DNA of 64,000 bases from Leptodontidium sp. MPI-SDFR-AT-0119 (GCA_020726505.1 JAHLEZ010000019.1:992001-1056000); one strand, 5' to 3'. Counted from the first letter of the stretch, positions 35,143 through 46,977 are shown. Notes: a model not told the origin generated them from the letters alone. Translations and numbers: made by a program.

Positions 35143-36213
35143 CCGTAAACCCCCTGAGCTCACGGCTTTAGCGACGGAGGTATGTACCGCACTGCAGTAG
35201 TAGCGGTACAGGGTTAGACTAGATGCTTGGGTTTTGTTTTGTACTTACTTCAGCCTTGTGGACCGTGGACCGTGGACCGAAATACAGCTGACCAGACCAA
35301 ATCCATGTGAAAGCTAAAGCTGGGAATATTCCGAGGATGACGTCTGACGTCCATCATTTGTTTCGGTCAGAACGCGATACCCGTACCCGTGGAATATTCG
35401 TAAAACGCAAACGCAACGCATCTTCTAGAACTAATTAAGATGCGCTGGTTGTTAACTTTGGGCGCAGCGATGTCGCTGCTCCTACTGCTGCTCCTACTCC
35501 TCGTAACATAAGTGAGAGAGTGAGCAATGAATAGATAGTCGCAATTTCGCAATTTCATAAAAGATGTTAGTGATCCGGATTTTAGTTTTTGGGGGTCCGA
35601 GATATTGAAATTCGCCCCAAGGTGGAATTACAATGTAGTCCTGCGGTGCATTGCTACTTTGTTTGGCCGAAACCCTATCTCAGGGACACCATGCAGGTAC
35701 TGCGCTTTTGCCACTCGGTGGGCCAGGGCTTTGTATGTACAGTGCATTCCCAATCAAATTGGCCGTTCGCTAGGACCGATGTTGGATTCAAAATATGTTA
35801 CTTGAGTTCAAAATCACTGAAGTCGCATTGTATTGATGCAGAATAGTGATTTTGTACTTCTTTCGAAAATGACTTCATATACTGGGGCGGTGGTCTATCT
35901 ATCTGGGTATATTGCGCAACCGTTCTAGGCGAGCGGAGCCTATGCACCGCTAAGCAAACCGAAAAAAGGTATTTTGGCAAGAAAATCTGCCACCACAAGG
36001 AGGTGAGAGAAAGTGTGTGTGCGCGTGCGAGTTGGATGGCTATATAACTGTAGAAAGAAAGATGACATATGAAATTCATAAACGGAAATCATAAATACTC
36101 TAAACCAGAGAACCACAAAAGGCTTTTGACATGACATGACATAAACACATGAAAACCAAAAATCCACGAGCAGCCCGCTGCTATCTCCCACAAAACGAAA
36201 CACAAACCTCAAC
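35143..36213. other. intergenic region
   Basis: Contains a short GTGGACC tandem (three units near 35262-35280). No gene seen. Confidence 0.45.
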
Positions 36214-37827
36214 TTATCCTCGATGTCTGATAGCAAAGACCGGTAATCCCGTAGCTTTGATCCGCTCCGAAGTCTGTGTGCACCATTCCAATTCAGCAGC
36301 CATGTTCATCTCGTGCGTAGAACTCAGTTCAGTGAAAGTAAGCCACGCCGCATCAAATGGGAAAAGACACAAGAGTCTGCCAACAACGTTTTGATCGCGA
36401 GCGAAGAAATACTCCAAGCACTGACATGCTTTCCTCGACCACTCATAGCTCTCCTGCACGGCGTAATTCAGGACCGGTACGGCTGACTCGTCATCCTCCT
36501 TTAGAACTTCTGAAATTTGTCGGACGAGAGAGAAGAGAGCGACTCGGACACCCGTGAAGAGGGTGAAACTGGTAGCAACAGCGATGTTGGAGAATTTGAT
36601 GACGTCGGTGTGTAACCCTTGCCAGTTCGCTGCCTCGGTGCTGTAGACTGGCATTTCAGATGAATACTCCTTGAAAAGATCTGTCTTCCACTCATTCAAC
36701 TCTGAGACCAAAACGTTCAACTTTTTGAGATGGCGTCTCAAAGAGTTGGGAGTTTGGTTCGCGCATTTGTCAAACATTTCCATTTGCGCGGGGATTTGAT
36801 ATGCGATGTCGAGCAGGCTATGAGCTCGGTGGCAGAAATGCGGGTGATCGTTTCCCCAGTCGAAATTGATCCACTCAGGCCGGGACAAGAAAGAACCCTT
36901 TCTCTCTAGGAAACTGAATGAAACTTGAGCAGTGCGGTAGCCAAGAAAGTTCTCTTGGGCGGCGAAGGTGTTGAGGGCTGCCGGGCCAGCATGTTCAATC
37001 AAGGCTCCAACACCCTTAAGATGGAGTGAGAACCCGGGCCAAGATTTGTGAACCAATAAATCCGACATGGAGCAAGCCAAGGCAGTAGCAGAGAGCATAG
37101 TGGCTTTCTGGGGGTCTTTGTCGTCGAGATATTGGTTGAATCCTTCTCGAAGCCTCCGAAGGGCGACTGTTTGGATTTGTATAGCCTGGGCAGCTATCCT
37201 CCTGTCATTCCTCTCCAAGCTGATAAGACTTAAAGCTGCAGCTAGAAGAGCTTCTTTGAGCATCTCCGCCCCCGGAGACATGGCTTCGATAGATACTGCT
37301 GTCGTCCATGAATTGTAGCATATCTCTACTCGGAGACAATCAACGGCAGATGGGGTCGAATATTCTGACGATGTTCTAGATAGAGGGGCCAAGGAGCGTG
37401 GCGGGATGGCCTGTGTGCCCCCTGGATCTAGCGATGATTCTAGTGCGCCTGGGTTTGGTGTTGGTTGACTTCGGTAGTTGAATGCAGCAATAAACGCTCC
37501 CGAATAAGCAGGCCCCAAATCGATCCTAAAGGGTAGCCCTAGCGACCATTTAAAACCCTGCTCTACTGGAAGGCGAGTCACTGATACTTGACGTGGTGGC
37601 GGCCGCCCCGGAAGTGCATGCGAGGAGAATGAAGGTTCTGATTTGGAAGGAGAAGTGCGACCAGAAGTGTTGTCGTTATTGCTTCTCGAGACCGTGATTG
37701 GATTGTCTGAAAGAGCTCGTTGCCTGTTCCTCTGCCGAAAGGCCCGTACATTTTCTCTGACTTGTTGGCGTCTTGCTTCTGCACGCTCGACATCTGTACC
37801 TGGCAGTCGTGGGCGTCCTTGAGGCAT
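36214..37827 (-). CDS. fungal transcription-factor-domain protein with basic N-terminus
   Basis: 537-aa single exon. The ATG at 37827 (MPQGRPRLPG) is chosen because the upstream extension begins with GTG. Residues 1-35 hold an Arg-rich motif, GRPRLPGTDVERAEARRQQV then RENVRAFRQR, which replaces a classical Zn2Cys6 cluster; this pattern is common in ascomycete regulators and resembles a basic DNA-binding segment without a leucine zipper. The rest is the helical fungal-specific middle region: LAAALSLISLERNDRRIAAQ, ATMLSATALACSMSDLL, FSLHLKGVGALIEHAGP and the C-terminal FPFDAAWLTFTEL. The expected role is a nuclear pathway regulator; its targets are unknown. No enzyme cluster lies beside it. Confidence 0.82.
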   Translation of the reverse strand: MPQGRPRLPGTDVERAEARRQQVRENVRAFRQRNRQRALSDNPITVSRSNNDNTSGRTSPSKSEPSFSSHALPGRPPPRQVSVTRLPVEQGFKWSLGLPFRIDLGPAYSGAFIAAFNYRSQPTPNPGALESSLDPGGTQAIPPRSLAPLSRTSSEYSTPSAVDCLRVEICYNSWTTAVSIEAMSPGAEMLKEALLAAALSLISLERNDRRIAAQAIQIQTVALRRLREGFNQYLDDKDPQKATMLSATALACSMSDLLVHKSWPGFSLHLKGVGALIEHAGPAALNTFAAQENFLGYRTAQVSFSFLERKGSFLSRPEWINFDWGNDHPHFCHRAHSLLDIAYQIPAQMEMFDKCANQTPNSLRRHLKKLNVLVSELNEWKTDLFKEYSSEMPVYSTEAANWQGLHTDVIKFSNIAVATSFTLFTGVRVALFSLVRQISEVLKEDDESAVPVLNYAVQESYEWSRKACQCLEYFFARDQNVVGRLLCLFPFDAAWLTFTELSSTHEMNMAAELEWCTQTSERIKATGLPVFAIRHRG

Positions 37828-39439
37828 GGCGAGTATGCACACGAGGTGGTGGGGGTGGTTTCAGAGCGGGAAAACATCGTGGCAGTACTAAGCGATAATA
37901 TAAGGGAGGCGGTACTGAACTGGATCTGAAAAAATATGATCGAACTATGGTCAGTTCGAATCATCGAGGTGCTGACGCCGCATTCGCTACATGGATACAT
38001 AGAAGGGGCTCATCACTACGTGTTGGGGTCATGAGCATTCTGTCGCGGTTCGGGCTCTAGCTAAGGCACCGCGACAACAAACCATAGCCTGCAGCTGCAG
38101 CCATACATTGGCGTTTTGTGCATAAGTTATTCGTTCAGTGCTGCAAGAGCCGTCTACGCCGTGGCTGAGGTTCTGGTCAGGGTGTGCCGAGCTCCCGCCA
38201 TCACCCGGCTCGGTCGCTAGCTACGTCCGTACCGTAGGATGACCACTGTGGGACATGGACATGTCAGCAACATTTCGCTAACAAGCAACAGCAACCGTTG
38301 GCTTATTGAAGCAATTGTTGGGGCGTCGTCTTTGTGGCTTGGAGCGGCTCATCTGTCGGCGAAGAAAGGTACAGAACACCGCTCGGAAAGAAAATCAAGG
38401 CCGATTCCCATGATTCTAGAAATGATTCTCGAGGTAAAATTACCTAGCCAGCTCAGCGCAACGCCACTTGCAGGTTCGAGGGTTTTCCTATAAGCAGGCC
38501 TTTCGCACATCTTGTGTTGAAGTTGCAGTCCAAGTAGGTCATGATATACTCCCGCATATCGCACAGCTAGAGACGCTGAGGTATGTTTGTCGTTCCCTTG
38601 TTTTCCAAAAAAAATCCCCCCCCTTTTTTTTTCTTCTCTTTTTTTCGCTGCTTTCTGAGTTACATATCCATGTGTCGTTTGATTAAACCCCCAGGGAACG
38701 AGGTAGTTGACTTGCGCAGAAGTAATTAGTTTGCAGGTGGCTGCCCTCCTGTACTATGAAGGCAAAGGCAACATCGATGGTGTTCAACAACCACTCAAGT
38801 CACAATGCACCATGCAAAGCATGGACCGACGCAGTATTCCACCGCCAGTACTTGACCAAGCCCCTCGAAGGCCAAGCAATATGCTCATTTGTCGAACATG
38901 TTGTCGATTACTGGACATTTTGACCATGCTGGAGATGTGCAGATCTAGCTTCCGTGCAGATTCGTTGCACATGGAGGAGTCATGATGACATGGGCGCTCC
39001 AGCCTCGACATCGCATATGTGCATGAACAGAACCTGATACCAGGAGGCAGCTAAGTCGAAAGCCACAGAGACCAACTCACTCATTGAAACAAGCCGCCCA
39101 AGGCAGTGCGAAAAATGCTGGCCTTCGCTTTTATCACGGTCGGTGTCGATGGATCCGAGAACACCCATCGTCAAAGGGAAGGTGTGTCCCTGGCGATTCA
39201 GTGGTGAGCCACCACAAATGTTGTCCTTCATAATGTCGAGGGAGGGATCCATAATAGTCGCTGATTAACACGAGATCGCACATCAAGATGAGTGACATGA
39301 TCATGCGACCTTGGAAAGAGGTGCTCTGCTTCTCTGAGGAGAGTGGGCCATCGCAGACACTCGTAAGCATAAAGATCGAAATTTCGAGTGCGACAAACGG
39401 TTGAGAATGCAGGCTCCAGCAGTAGTACATGGGTCTCCC
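37828..39439. other. intergenic region
   Basis: No supported gene. Mixed short frames only. It ends at the long poly-G tract. Confidence 0.45.
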
Positions 39440-39462
39440 GGGGGGGGGGGGGGGGGGGGGGG
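39440..39462. repeat. poly-G tract (23 G)
   Basis: An uninterrupted run of 23 G on the plus strand. Such a run can form G-quadruplexes and is prone to length errors in sequencing. Confidence 0.9.
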
Positions 39463-39479
39463 AGCGTGGAAGATTGACA

Positions 39480-40057
39480 AATGCTTCTTCAATCCATGGC
39501 TTTCCAACCGTCGAGAATCGTCAGGGATGCAGAGCTCCACCGGATATGGTTGTATTTGGTGGTAGCCATCACTGGTCAGACCCATGGAGGCGTCTCCAAG
39601 ATGCGAACGATTGGTTGAACAATCTCAACTACTGGAATTGGCACCGCTTGTCTACCATTACGAGAGCCGGAAATCCAAACCAAACAACAGAGGAGGGGCG
39701 TTCTCTAGAACTGTTGCAGAATCTCATGTACAGTGTACATGAGAAGGAAGCTGGATCCAGAAAATATACACTGAAGAGCGGCGCAGAGACATCCTCACCG
39801 CACTGATGGTAGTCGTCGAAGGTCTAGCCACTGATGCCCGCGAAGATATCCAAACACCGCCGGATCGGGGACGAAACCCTCTCAACGAAGACTTCGCGAG
39901 CATCTTCACTGGTATGCAAGAGTGGGATTTGATACTCCTGTGCATACCTACCATGACATGCTCTGGGATAAAAGACAGGGGAAATATCCGTGTCCAATGG
40001 GGCGATCGTCCTAACTCCTTGAAGGCTTTCGAAACAGCCACAACAACTTGGATGTAA
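39480..40057 (+). pseudogene. possible broken gene of unknown family
   Basis: Two frames look coding and would join with one frame change near 39755. The first gives WRRLQDANDWLNNLNYWNW and SLELLQNLMYSVHEKE. The second gives YTEERRRDILTALMVVVEG, DAREDIQTPPDRGRNPLNED and a stop after AFETATTTWM. No GT-AG intron fits between them and I do not recognise the family. It could be a relic, an exon of a larger gene or chance. Confidence 0.3.
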
Positions 40058-40617
40058 TCAAAAAAGGGATAATGGGGGGCATATGAGTCCAGTCATCAAG
40101 TTGCCCAGGCACACTTCCCACTAGGCTGGAAACTCGTTTGAGCATCTCTAGACCATATCCTGGAGATCGATTGTTGGAATTTCTAGTGAGAAAATTTCTG
40201 ATTTTTGGAGTTAGATGAGAGGGGACTGGAAGCTGGAAGTTCAGCTCGATTCGCTTACAACCCTCCACGTCCATTTCTAGAATATGCGATGCTCGGACAA
40301 TGCTGCAGGTAGGCCATCAAGTACCGAGAGCCTACGGCCCATTCACAGGAGAGTGGCTGTGGCAGGAACCTCCGTTTCTCACGCAGGGAAGCACCCCTCG
40401 CTACCAGTCCTAGAGTATCCCTCAGAACAGAGAGCCGTTCTGACCTTATACACGGGGAAGCGTATGGCTTTGTACGACACAATTTTCGCACCGATCCCGT
40501 GGAGAGTCCGTCAGCCAAAACAGCGATGTCACGAATGTTGCCTTCCAGCTTCGTCGACTACCGAATTGCTATCTTGGAAAGCAAAAAGTTCTTCCAAGGC
40601 AAGAGTGACATGGTCCA
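40058..40617. other. intergenic region
   Basis: 3' side of the frameshifted 2EXR gene; nothing assigned. Confidence 0.4.
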
Positions 40618-41576
40618 TCATATTCGGATTTTGGGATGTGCTAGGGCCTTTCGGGAAATCCTCAGCGAATTGACCACATCGGGCGTGACACCTCCACGCA
40701 TGTCTTCCGAGCCTGATGATTCTGCAATACGGCCGATCAGAGCCTGAACCACTCTTACTTCCCAATCCCCGTAAAACGCTCTCGTGCGCCTCACATCCCA
40801 CTGTCCAAGGGGTTCCTCGAGCGAAGTCCAGAACTCAAGCGCAGTCAAAACATCATGGACGTCGAGCAATATCAAATCGTCCCCAACTAAATGGTTCTCG
40901 ATGTTAAGAGTGTAGGCAAGCGATTGTAAGCTGCCGAATCTTGAGATTGTCTTGCTATACCAATGACACGCGTCGGGGTGTGGATTGTGGCCAGAGTCGC
41001 CACGATAATCCAAATACGGTTCGGCAATGGAGATGTGCTTAACCTTTACAAAGTCGGACCCCAGATCGCTCACTGAATAATGGTCCCTTTCAAATCCAGC
41101 AATAACATGTTTGGGCATATGGAGAGTATCTCGATCGAAGGAGAACCACACACAGGGTGGAGAGATCGATGAGCCAAAGGCCAGTGTATAGAACATCGAA
41201 GCCACAGCTCGAGACTCTCGACAGACAGCCGTGATCACCGGGATTTTCGCAAAGCATTCCGGGACATAGCTACGGACTGGGCCAACGTTCCTAATCTGGT
41301 TTGGTGTTGGTCGTCCCGAGGGGCTGAATTGGCGATGGCGGACTATGAAGCCGAAATCGAAGAAGTCATTGTTTGACCAGTCGCCGATATCGATATCTGA
41401 TCGGACTCGGTCGCATATGCCATCATGGGGGACTTTCATCTGAACCATGACCACCCGTGGACCTGGCAGGGCTGCCTCCCAGATCAATTGGCGTAGTTCA
41501 AGGGAAAATGTTTGAATTGAGGGAACCCTAAGGCTGTGATGGAGGCCTGATCGGCGGCGGCCACAGTGTCATCCAT
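40618..41576 (-). pseudogene. 2EXR-domain gene with a single-base frameshift
   Basis: ATG 41576 opens a frame (MDDTVAAADQASITALGFPQ) that runs into the start of a 2EXR domain, FKHFPLELRQLIWEAALPG. The frame breaks near 41502-41504, where one C appears to be missing in a CCC run. The following frame is open for about 290 codons: CRESRAVASMFYTLAFG, CVWFSFDRDTLHMPKHV and DFVKVKHISIAEPYLDYR, to the stop at 40618. 2EXR proteins are abundant, uncharacterised fungal proteins. Except for this lesion, about 317 codons are intact, so it is either a recent pseudogene or an assembly error. Confidence 0.7.
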
Positions 41577-42198
41577 GGTTATCGAGATATCAAGTTGCAG
41601 CTACAAATTGAAGTTGCGATATTTTGCTGAAGGCGAAGCTGACGCGAAAATCAATCGCGACCAGGTTCCCTTAGACTAGTCCTGTAGGCAGCTGTATGTG
41701 TAGGTTTGCTGAGAGCGAGAACCGTGACTAGTCGCCCAGAGCTTTGTTTGATACCGCCGTTGAACTTGGATCGTTAGATGCTGTTGTTGGTGCTGTTGTT
41801 GGATCGGGGAGATTGGTGTCGGAGGTGCAACTTGAAGTTGCTTGGCCCACCACGTGATCTGGAATATCCCTCTTCGGCGATGCCTTTATTTCCACCAAAT
41901 TCCTTGGGAATCGATTTTCAAGACTGAATTATATCGCTATCAGTATATTTATTAGACATCATGCTAATTACCTGGAAGTAGGCCCAATACCCGCTCAGCC
42001 CTGCCCCAGCGTGCTGCTGACACCCTGTCCACGTGATGTAGGACGACAAGACGAGATGGGCATAATACGAATTGAAATTGCTTCCCCACCCAAACTTTAT
42101 AGACGCTCGCGCCGAACGTGAACCCCAAATCTGCTTCCTGCTCATCTCAAATTCTCAACAAAACTCCCGACAAAATCCAAACATCGAAGATCAGAGCA
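41577..42198. other. divergent promoter region
   Basis: Lies between the minus-strand 2EXR gene and the plus-strand small membrane protein gene. Nothing specific is seen. Confidence 0.4.
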
Positions 42199-42621
42199 AT
42201 GAATCTCCCAGCTATCAATCTTCCCTGGCCGATAACCGTTCACGCGTTCGGTCTCGCCTTTCTCGGTCTCTACCAAACCTTTCGCATCTCCTCTTCTGCT
42301 AGCAAAGCCAAATCCTCATCAAAACTTCCTGCCGAGCCAGCAAACCCAATGTTGGGCATCGCCACCTTCGGACTAAGTCTCGCGTACCTCACAACGTCGT
42401 ACATGCCAATCGAGCAAAACCAGTTCCTGTTCGCTACTGTGCCAGTCCGAATCATATTAGCTTGCATGGCGGCTGCGAGACTCTTCCTGGATGGAAGCAG
42501 AGGAAGCTTGAGCAGTGACGACAGAAGAAGTCTGATGGTCGTTGCGGGCTATGATGGACTCGGTGCTATTGCGCTGGGTTGGTGGTTAGGGACCTTTGGA
42601 GGACGAGTCCCGGGACTGTGA
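42199..42621 (+). CDS. small multi-pass membrane protein, unknown
   Basis: 140-aa frame from ATG 42199. Hydrophobic segments: VHAFGLAFLGLYQTF (about 15-30), MLGIATFGLSLAYLTTSY (about 51-70), LFATVPVRIILACMAAARLF (about 77-97) and AGYDGLGAIALGWWLGTFGG (about 115-135), suggesting four membrane helices. The loops are Ser/Lys- and Arg-rich. Ascomycetes encode many similar small membrane proteins of unknown role. The short clean frame, good start position after a pyrimidine/A-rich leader, and amino-acid pattern support it being real. No function is claimed. Confidence 0.68.
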   Translation: MNLPAINLPWPITVHAFGLAFLGLYQTFRISSSASKAKSSSKLPAEPANPMLGIATFGLSLAYLTTSYMPIEQNQFLFATVPVRIILACMAAARLFLDGSRGSLSSDDRRSLMVVAGYDGLGAIALGWWLGTFGGRVPGL

Positions 42622-43278
42622 TATTCCTGGTTTATCTGCCCGTGGCTTGGCTGTTTTCTGGGTGAGCCAAAGCGGGAGACGATGTCGAATCTTTCATTCT
42701 GGTGAGAACTGTTTTGTGAGAATTCTGGGATTCATCTGGTTGATAGTCGTGGCAATAATTTGGCGTCGGTAGCTGGGTAGCGGTAGAGTCTCCTGACTAG
42801 ACCACCGAGGTGTCGCTACTTGTGAAGCCGTCTGTCGACGAAGCGATGATGTACTCACATACTCTCTACTTAATGTTCGCTGTGCACATCCGAGGCGATT
42901 GCTTTAGGATTTGATGGGGAAATGACGGTCACTAAAGCCGGAAACTTTCCTCAACAAATGCACTACATACTCAATGATCCGACAACATCCAGATGGCTTG
43001 CTAATTAACATGTGAAGAAGGTTGAAGGTAAAGTTATAATGCTAATAGCAATCTTAACGTGAGCCAACTTCCTCTGTCGGCTATGCTTCAAGAGATGTGA
43101 CAGGTATGCAAAGATGAACAAATTCTCTCCCTTTCGTAATATTTGCTCACTCAATTATCAACCGACATCTCTATCTCCATCTATTATGAGATTGTAGTTC
43201 GGTCACGATTAATGACCAAGTATTAATGCAAACACCTCTAAAAGAGAAACGAGGACTCTCTAACTCATTCTTGTCCGG
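42622..43278. other. intergenic region
   Basis: Shared 3' region of two convergent genes. No gene seen. Confidence 0.45.
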
Positions 43279-44646
43279 TTACGAATATATCACATATTCA
43301 GGTGCTCTCGTCGCTTTACCCCGTACGAAACCAGCAAATAGAGCATTGTACTTGCCCCTGTGACCTGTATATTCAGGTAGATCATCCTCCTCCTCCGAAA
43401 TCACAATATCGAAACTGTCCCCCTCCTTCAAATTCTGAAGCCCCAGGACCTGCTCCTTGTGCCAGAGCCGGACTCCATTGAACATCACCGCAATATTCAT
43501 GTTTGGCAAGCAGCGTTGAGCGTACCGGTACGAAATAATCATATCTTGTACCTTGGAACCACAGGCACTGAAAAACTCAACCTTTCGTTCTGGTTGACAC
43601 CATCCCACCAACATGAACCTCGAGTAGAACGTGTCTCTTTCCCAGCGGGATTTTTCGCGTGCTTCATAGAAGGCGTCTCTCTTTTCCGGCGTGGTGATTG
43701 TTCCCATCTCGATCTGGGGTATCTCCCAATCCACATATCCGTTCTGCGTCTTCCATTCTTCGAGAGCGGCACGGATTTTGAGTAGTTGTCGCCGAACTTG
43801 TTCAGCACCGTCGTCAATATCATCCAAGCGGAAACCATCTGATTTGTTAAGCCCCTGTTTATACAATCCCGGCAAGCGGTCGACATCGTACGGATCCATC
43901 ATGATCAAGTTCTTCACGTCGGCTGGGGTGAAGAATTGAGCAACGAATGTCACCAAATTCAGACTTGGGAACATCCGAATCAATTGAGTGATAAATGCGA
44001 GACCACTACGCCAGTAAGGATGAGAGTTGTAGAACGAATGATCTTCTCCCTCGTTCAGCTCGCCGCCTCTAGCTAAGGCAAGTTTCTGCACACGACTCAA
44101 ATCTAGACCCAAACCTTGAAGTGCATATGGCCCTTCGTAAAAGCATCTGCAGAGTGTGTTCTCATTGAGGAACAATGTATCATCTTCTGGCGAGAACCAA
44201 ATTGTGGGAGCTTTGGTCGATGGTTTTGCAATTCTCTGCCCGGACACAGTCGAAGCCACTTCACGGGATTGCCTGCAAACCCCTATGATGGGCGAAGGCG
44301 AAACAAGAGACCATGCTTGAGCCCAAGAGATCCTGCCCATGGTCTGCTCGAACGGCGTGGGCTCATGGACGAACACATCGCGACTGTTCCCATCTGCGTC
44401 TACGTATTCCCCGGGAAGGGTGAGGTTAATGAGACGTGGAGAACTTTGAGACGCAAGCTCCCAGATTTTAAGAGCAATGTGACGAGGTAACTTTGCCCAG
44501 AGACCACCTGGGATACCTGGTCCTAGCGACGCTTTCTCCCCATTCCCATTCTGGATGCCATCTGGTTGTTGTGGTAGCAACCGACGTGACTTTAATCTTC
44601 GCGAGGGCAGAATAGTGACCTGGAATCTATGCTTGTCCGAATTCAT
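43279..44646 (-). CDS. 2EXR-domain protein with ubiquitin-like tail
   Basis: 455-aa intact exon from ATG 44646. Residues about 45-170 form a 2EXR domain: GLWAKLPRHIALKIWELASQ, then SPSPIIGVCRQSREVAS and APTIWFSPEDDTLFLN. The middle is helical and charged. Residues about 383-420 (NIAVMFNGVRLWHKEQVLGL, then QNLKEGDSFDIVISEEED) look like the second half of a SUMO/Rad60-type ubiquitin-like fold, which ends in the same FxGxxL...L.L.EGD.IDV pattern. If right, this is an unusual domain pairing. There is no di-Gly terminus, so it would not be conjugated but could bind like one. Function unknown. Confidence 0.8.
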   Translation of the reverse strand: MNSDKHRFQVTILPSRRLKSRRLLPQQPDGIQNGNGEKASLGPGIPGGLWAKLPRHIALKIWELASQSSPRLINLTLPGEYVDADGNSRDVFVHEPTPFEQTMGRISWAQAWSLVSPSPIIGVCRQSREVASTVSGQRIAKPSTKAPTIWFSPEDDTLFLNENTLCRCFYEGPYALQGLGLDLSRVQKLALARGGELNEGEDHSFYNSHPYWRSGLAFITQLIRMFPSLNLVTFVAQFFTPADVKNLIMMDPYDVDRLPGLYKQGLNKSDGFRLDDIDDGAEQVRRQLLKIRAALEEWKTQNGYVDWEIPQIEMGTITTPEKRDAFYEAREKSRWERDTFYSRFMLVGWCQPERKVEFFSACGSKVQDMIISYRYAQRCLPNMNIAVMFNGVRLWHKEQVLGLQNLKEGDSFDIVISEEEDDLPEYTGHRGKYNALFAGFVRGKATRAPEYVIYS

Positions 44647-45358
44647 GATGTTTTAAGTACTTTGTTTCGTACCTTTTCAAGTCGTTCGCAAGGAGGTCTA
44701 GTCGTCGGGCTTCGTGGGTCTTTGCGATGTAGTCGACCGATGTCACATTAAAGCTGTGAGAGAAGAAGTTCGAAGAGTAAAACAGGACGAAAACAAAATA
44801 CTTTAAATAGGAAACATGTGCACTTCGTGCAGGCTAGATTTTTTTTGCTATCGTCTAGGGCCTTGTTGGGTCCCAAACTTATTGCTCGTCACATGATTTG
44901 TATCATAATCGTCACCCACTTGAACCTCATTTGACCAATTTCGAATTTTTGTTGAAGAGTTTCGTTCTTGTTGATTCTTTGAGATATTTCAACCTTGTTC
45001 TAGAGAATGTGCCCTATACACCGACAGGGCATTGCAGATTGGAAATGTTCACTTGGCTCGTTGTTCCAGGTTGGCAAGCCTCGAGTAGCAACCCCCACTT
45101 AATCCCACCTTGTGCAAAACACAACAAGACGTAGTTACTACTCGGAGAAAACAATTCGTGATTGAGCCACACAGGTAAATTTGACTTCATTCAATAACGA
45201 GCCCAACATTTGGAAGGACACTGAACCTCCGCCTCATCTTACTTTCGATCAAGTGGTTGGGGAAAGTCAGTCATAATCCTCCATGAAAAGGTCAGCCAAT
45301 CAAATGTGGAAACATTAATACCCTACACCCCCACTACAAGCCAAAAATCAAATCCCTT
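44647..45358. other. intergenic region
   Basis: No supported gene; a 78-codon frame at 44898-45134 has no motif. Confidence 0.45.
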
Positions 45359-45973
45359 TTACTTGCGATTGGGCACAGCGACCACCATGTCAACAGCATA
45401 AACCAAGCCAGGGCGATGGAAAACAGCCGGCCCATTGAATGACAAAGATGGGGCGAAAGCATCCGCCTTCCACTCATCAGGTATAACCGTCATCATGCCC
45501 TCGATGACAGCCTTGCCAATGTCGTCGGTGAACTCCCTACGCGAATTGAATGTGAGAAAATTTGAATTGTAAACCGAATTGCAGAGCATGGTAGGGGAGG
45601 ATGGTGAGTGAAGTGGGAAGCGAGGCGAAGGACCGACTTACAAGAATGAGACAGTTCGATGAACAATATCCTTAGCTTCGGCACCGAGTTCTTTGAGAAT
45701 GGCGACGATGTTGGTATACACGATCTGAGACTGCTTGAAGTAATCACCTTCGACACCATCAATGAGCCTATGAATTGTGGTAAGCAATGTGCAGATCGGG
45801 AAGACGTTCGAGATGTGGATAGTTTGTGCTTACTCTCCAGTTGATGGGTCAGCAGCCCATTGTGTTGATATATAGGCGAGAGAGGTATTTGGAGGGACGA
45901 TAGTTACGTTGGAGAAGAGGGACCTGTACGGTACTGAGCCAGCTTTAGGATTGAAGTGTGTGAGACCGGCCAT
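45359..45973 (-). CDS. RidA/YjgF-type enamine deaminase
   Basis: Three exons: 45973-45834, 45767-45642 and 45536-45359. The introns are 66 and 105 nt. The spliced protein is 147 aa, slightly longer than bacterial RidA. Family features are THFNPKAGSVPYRSLFSN, LAYISTQWAADPSTGELIDG, DYFKQSQIVYTNIVAILKEL, the conserved Arg region DIVHRTVSFLEF, and a C-terminal PGLVYAVDMVVAVPN. RidA proteins deaminate reactive enamine/imine intermediates from PLP enzymes, as trimers in cytosol or mitochondria. In some members the Arg is replaced; here an Arg precedes TVSFLEF. Exact substrate unknown. Confidence 0.85.
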
Positions 45974-46977
45974 TTTGAGAAGGAATGTTTGCTGTGTAAG
46001 TTTCTAATTAAGAGGGAGAATGACTGGAGATATGTGATAGAAGTATGCGGGAATCAAATTGATATGTGACTGGTATATGTTGCCTATTATATAGATTTCT
46101 TTCACATGGGAATTCTGTGCAGCTAAGCATAAGAAGAGAGTGGCTTGCGGCGCCTTAGCCAAACTAGCTGTCCTCGGACCCTTCACATTCAGACTCACCG
46201 AGTCACAATGCTTGAATCCCAACGTCAATTTCCTCAGCTGAAAACTGTCTAAGACCCTCATAGCAATATTATCACGGTTTCATCGCCGCCACAAAACAAA
46301 AGTTGGTACCGGTTTCAGCCCTACCAATCGAACGGATGGCACACCAAAGCCACGATTGCGGGGTAAATGTGATCGACGTATAGAAGGGGACGAATGACAC
46401 AGATATCATGTTTTCAGCCCCCGGTAAGTCTTTCAGCCGATAAGCTGCAGTAGCAGGAACAAGAAATAAGAATTTACATAATGAATCTACGTGGAATGTG
46501 GACGGAATGAAGATATTTCCACCGTCGCCTAACAGCCACAATCAGCCTCTGGACAATAGCTGTCAAAAGAAGCTAACAGAGACTCTTCTGTCATATTTAG
46601 TCCAAATGGATATCTTACAATTCAATTAGCTTCTACACTAAGAGCGTATCGTCTAGATACCTATTCAATGAGCTGAAATTATGAGATATTTCGAAAACAA
46701 CGTTCATTTGACGAGCGAAACTAGAAAATACAAACTTCAAATAAGGGAATTGAATGAATGCGGTCCAGAAGGCTAGGGTATGCAAGTGATTGTCATTAAA
46801 AAAATATTGATGGCCAAGAAAAGGGGGTCTTGTTGACTCTCAACCCCAGCAGCCGAGCTGGGTGACAAAGCGAAGTCTGAAGTCTCTCATCATCGAAAAA
46901 TTGCCCCGCGATCATCCAAACCCCGCCAAATCTCCCACTCATCAACAACAACAACCACCTCACCTCACCTCACCAGA
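45974..46977. other. intergenic region
   Basis: About 1 kb between divergent RidA and Rqc2 genes. The final 60 nt before 46978 are rich in CAACA/CACCTCACCT repeats, a typical leader. No gene. Confidence 0.45.
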
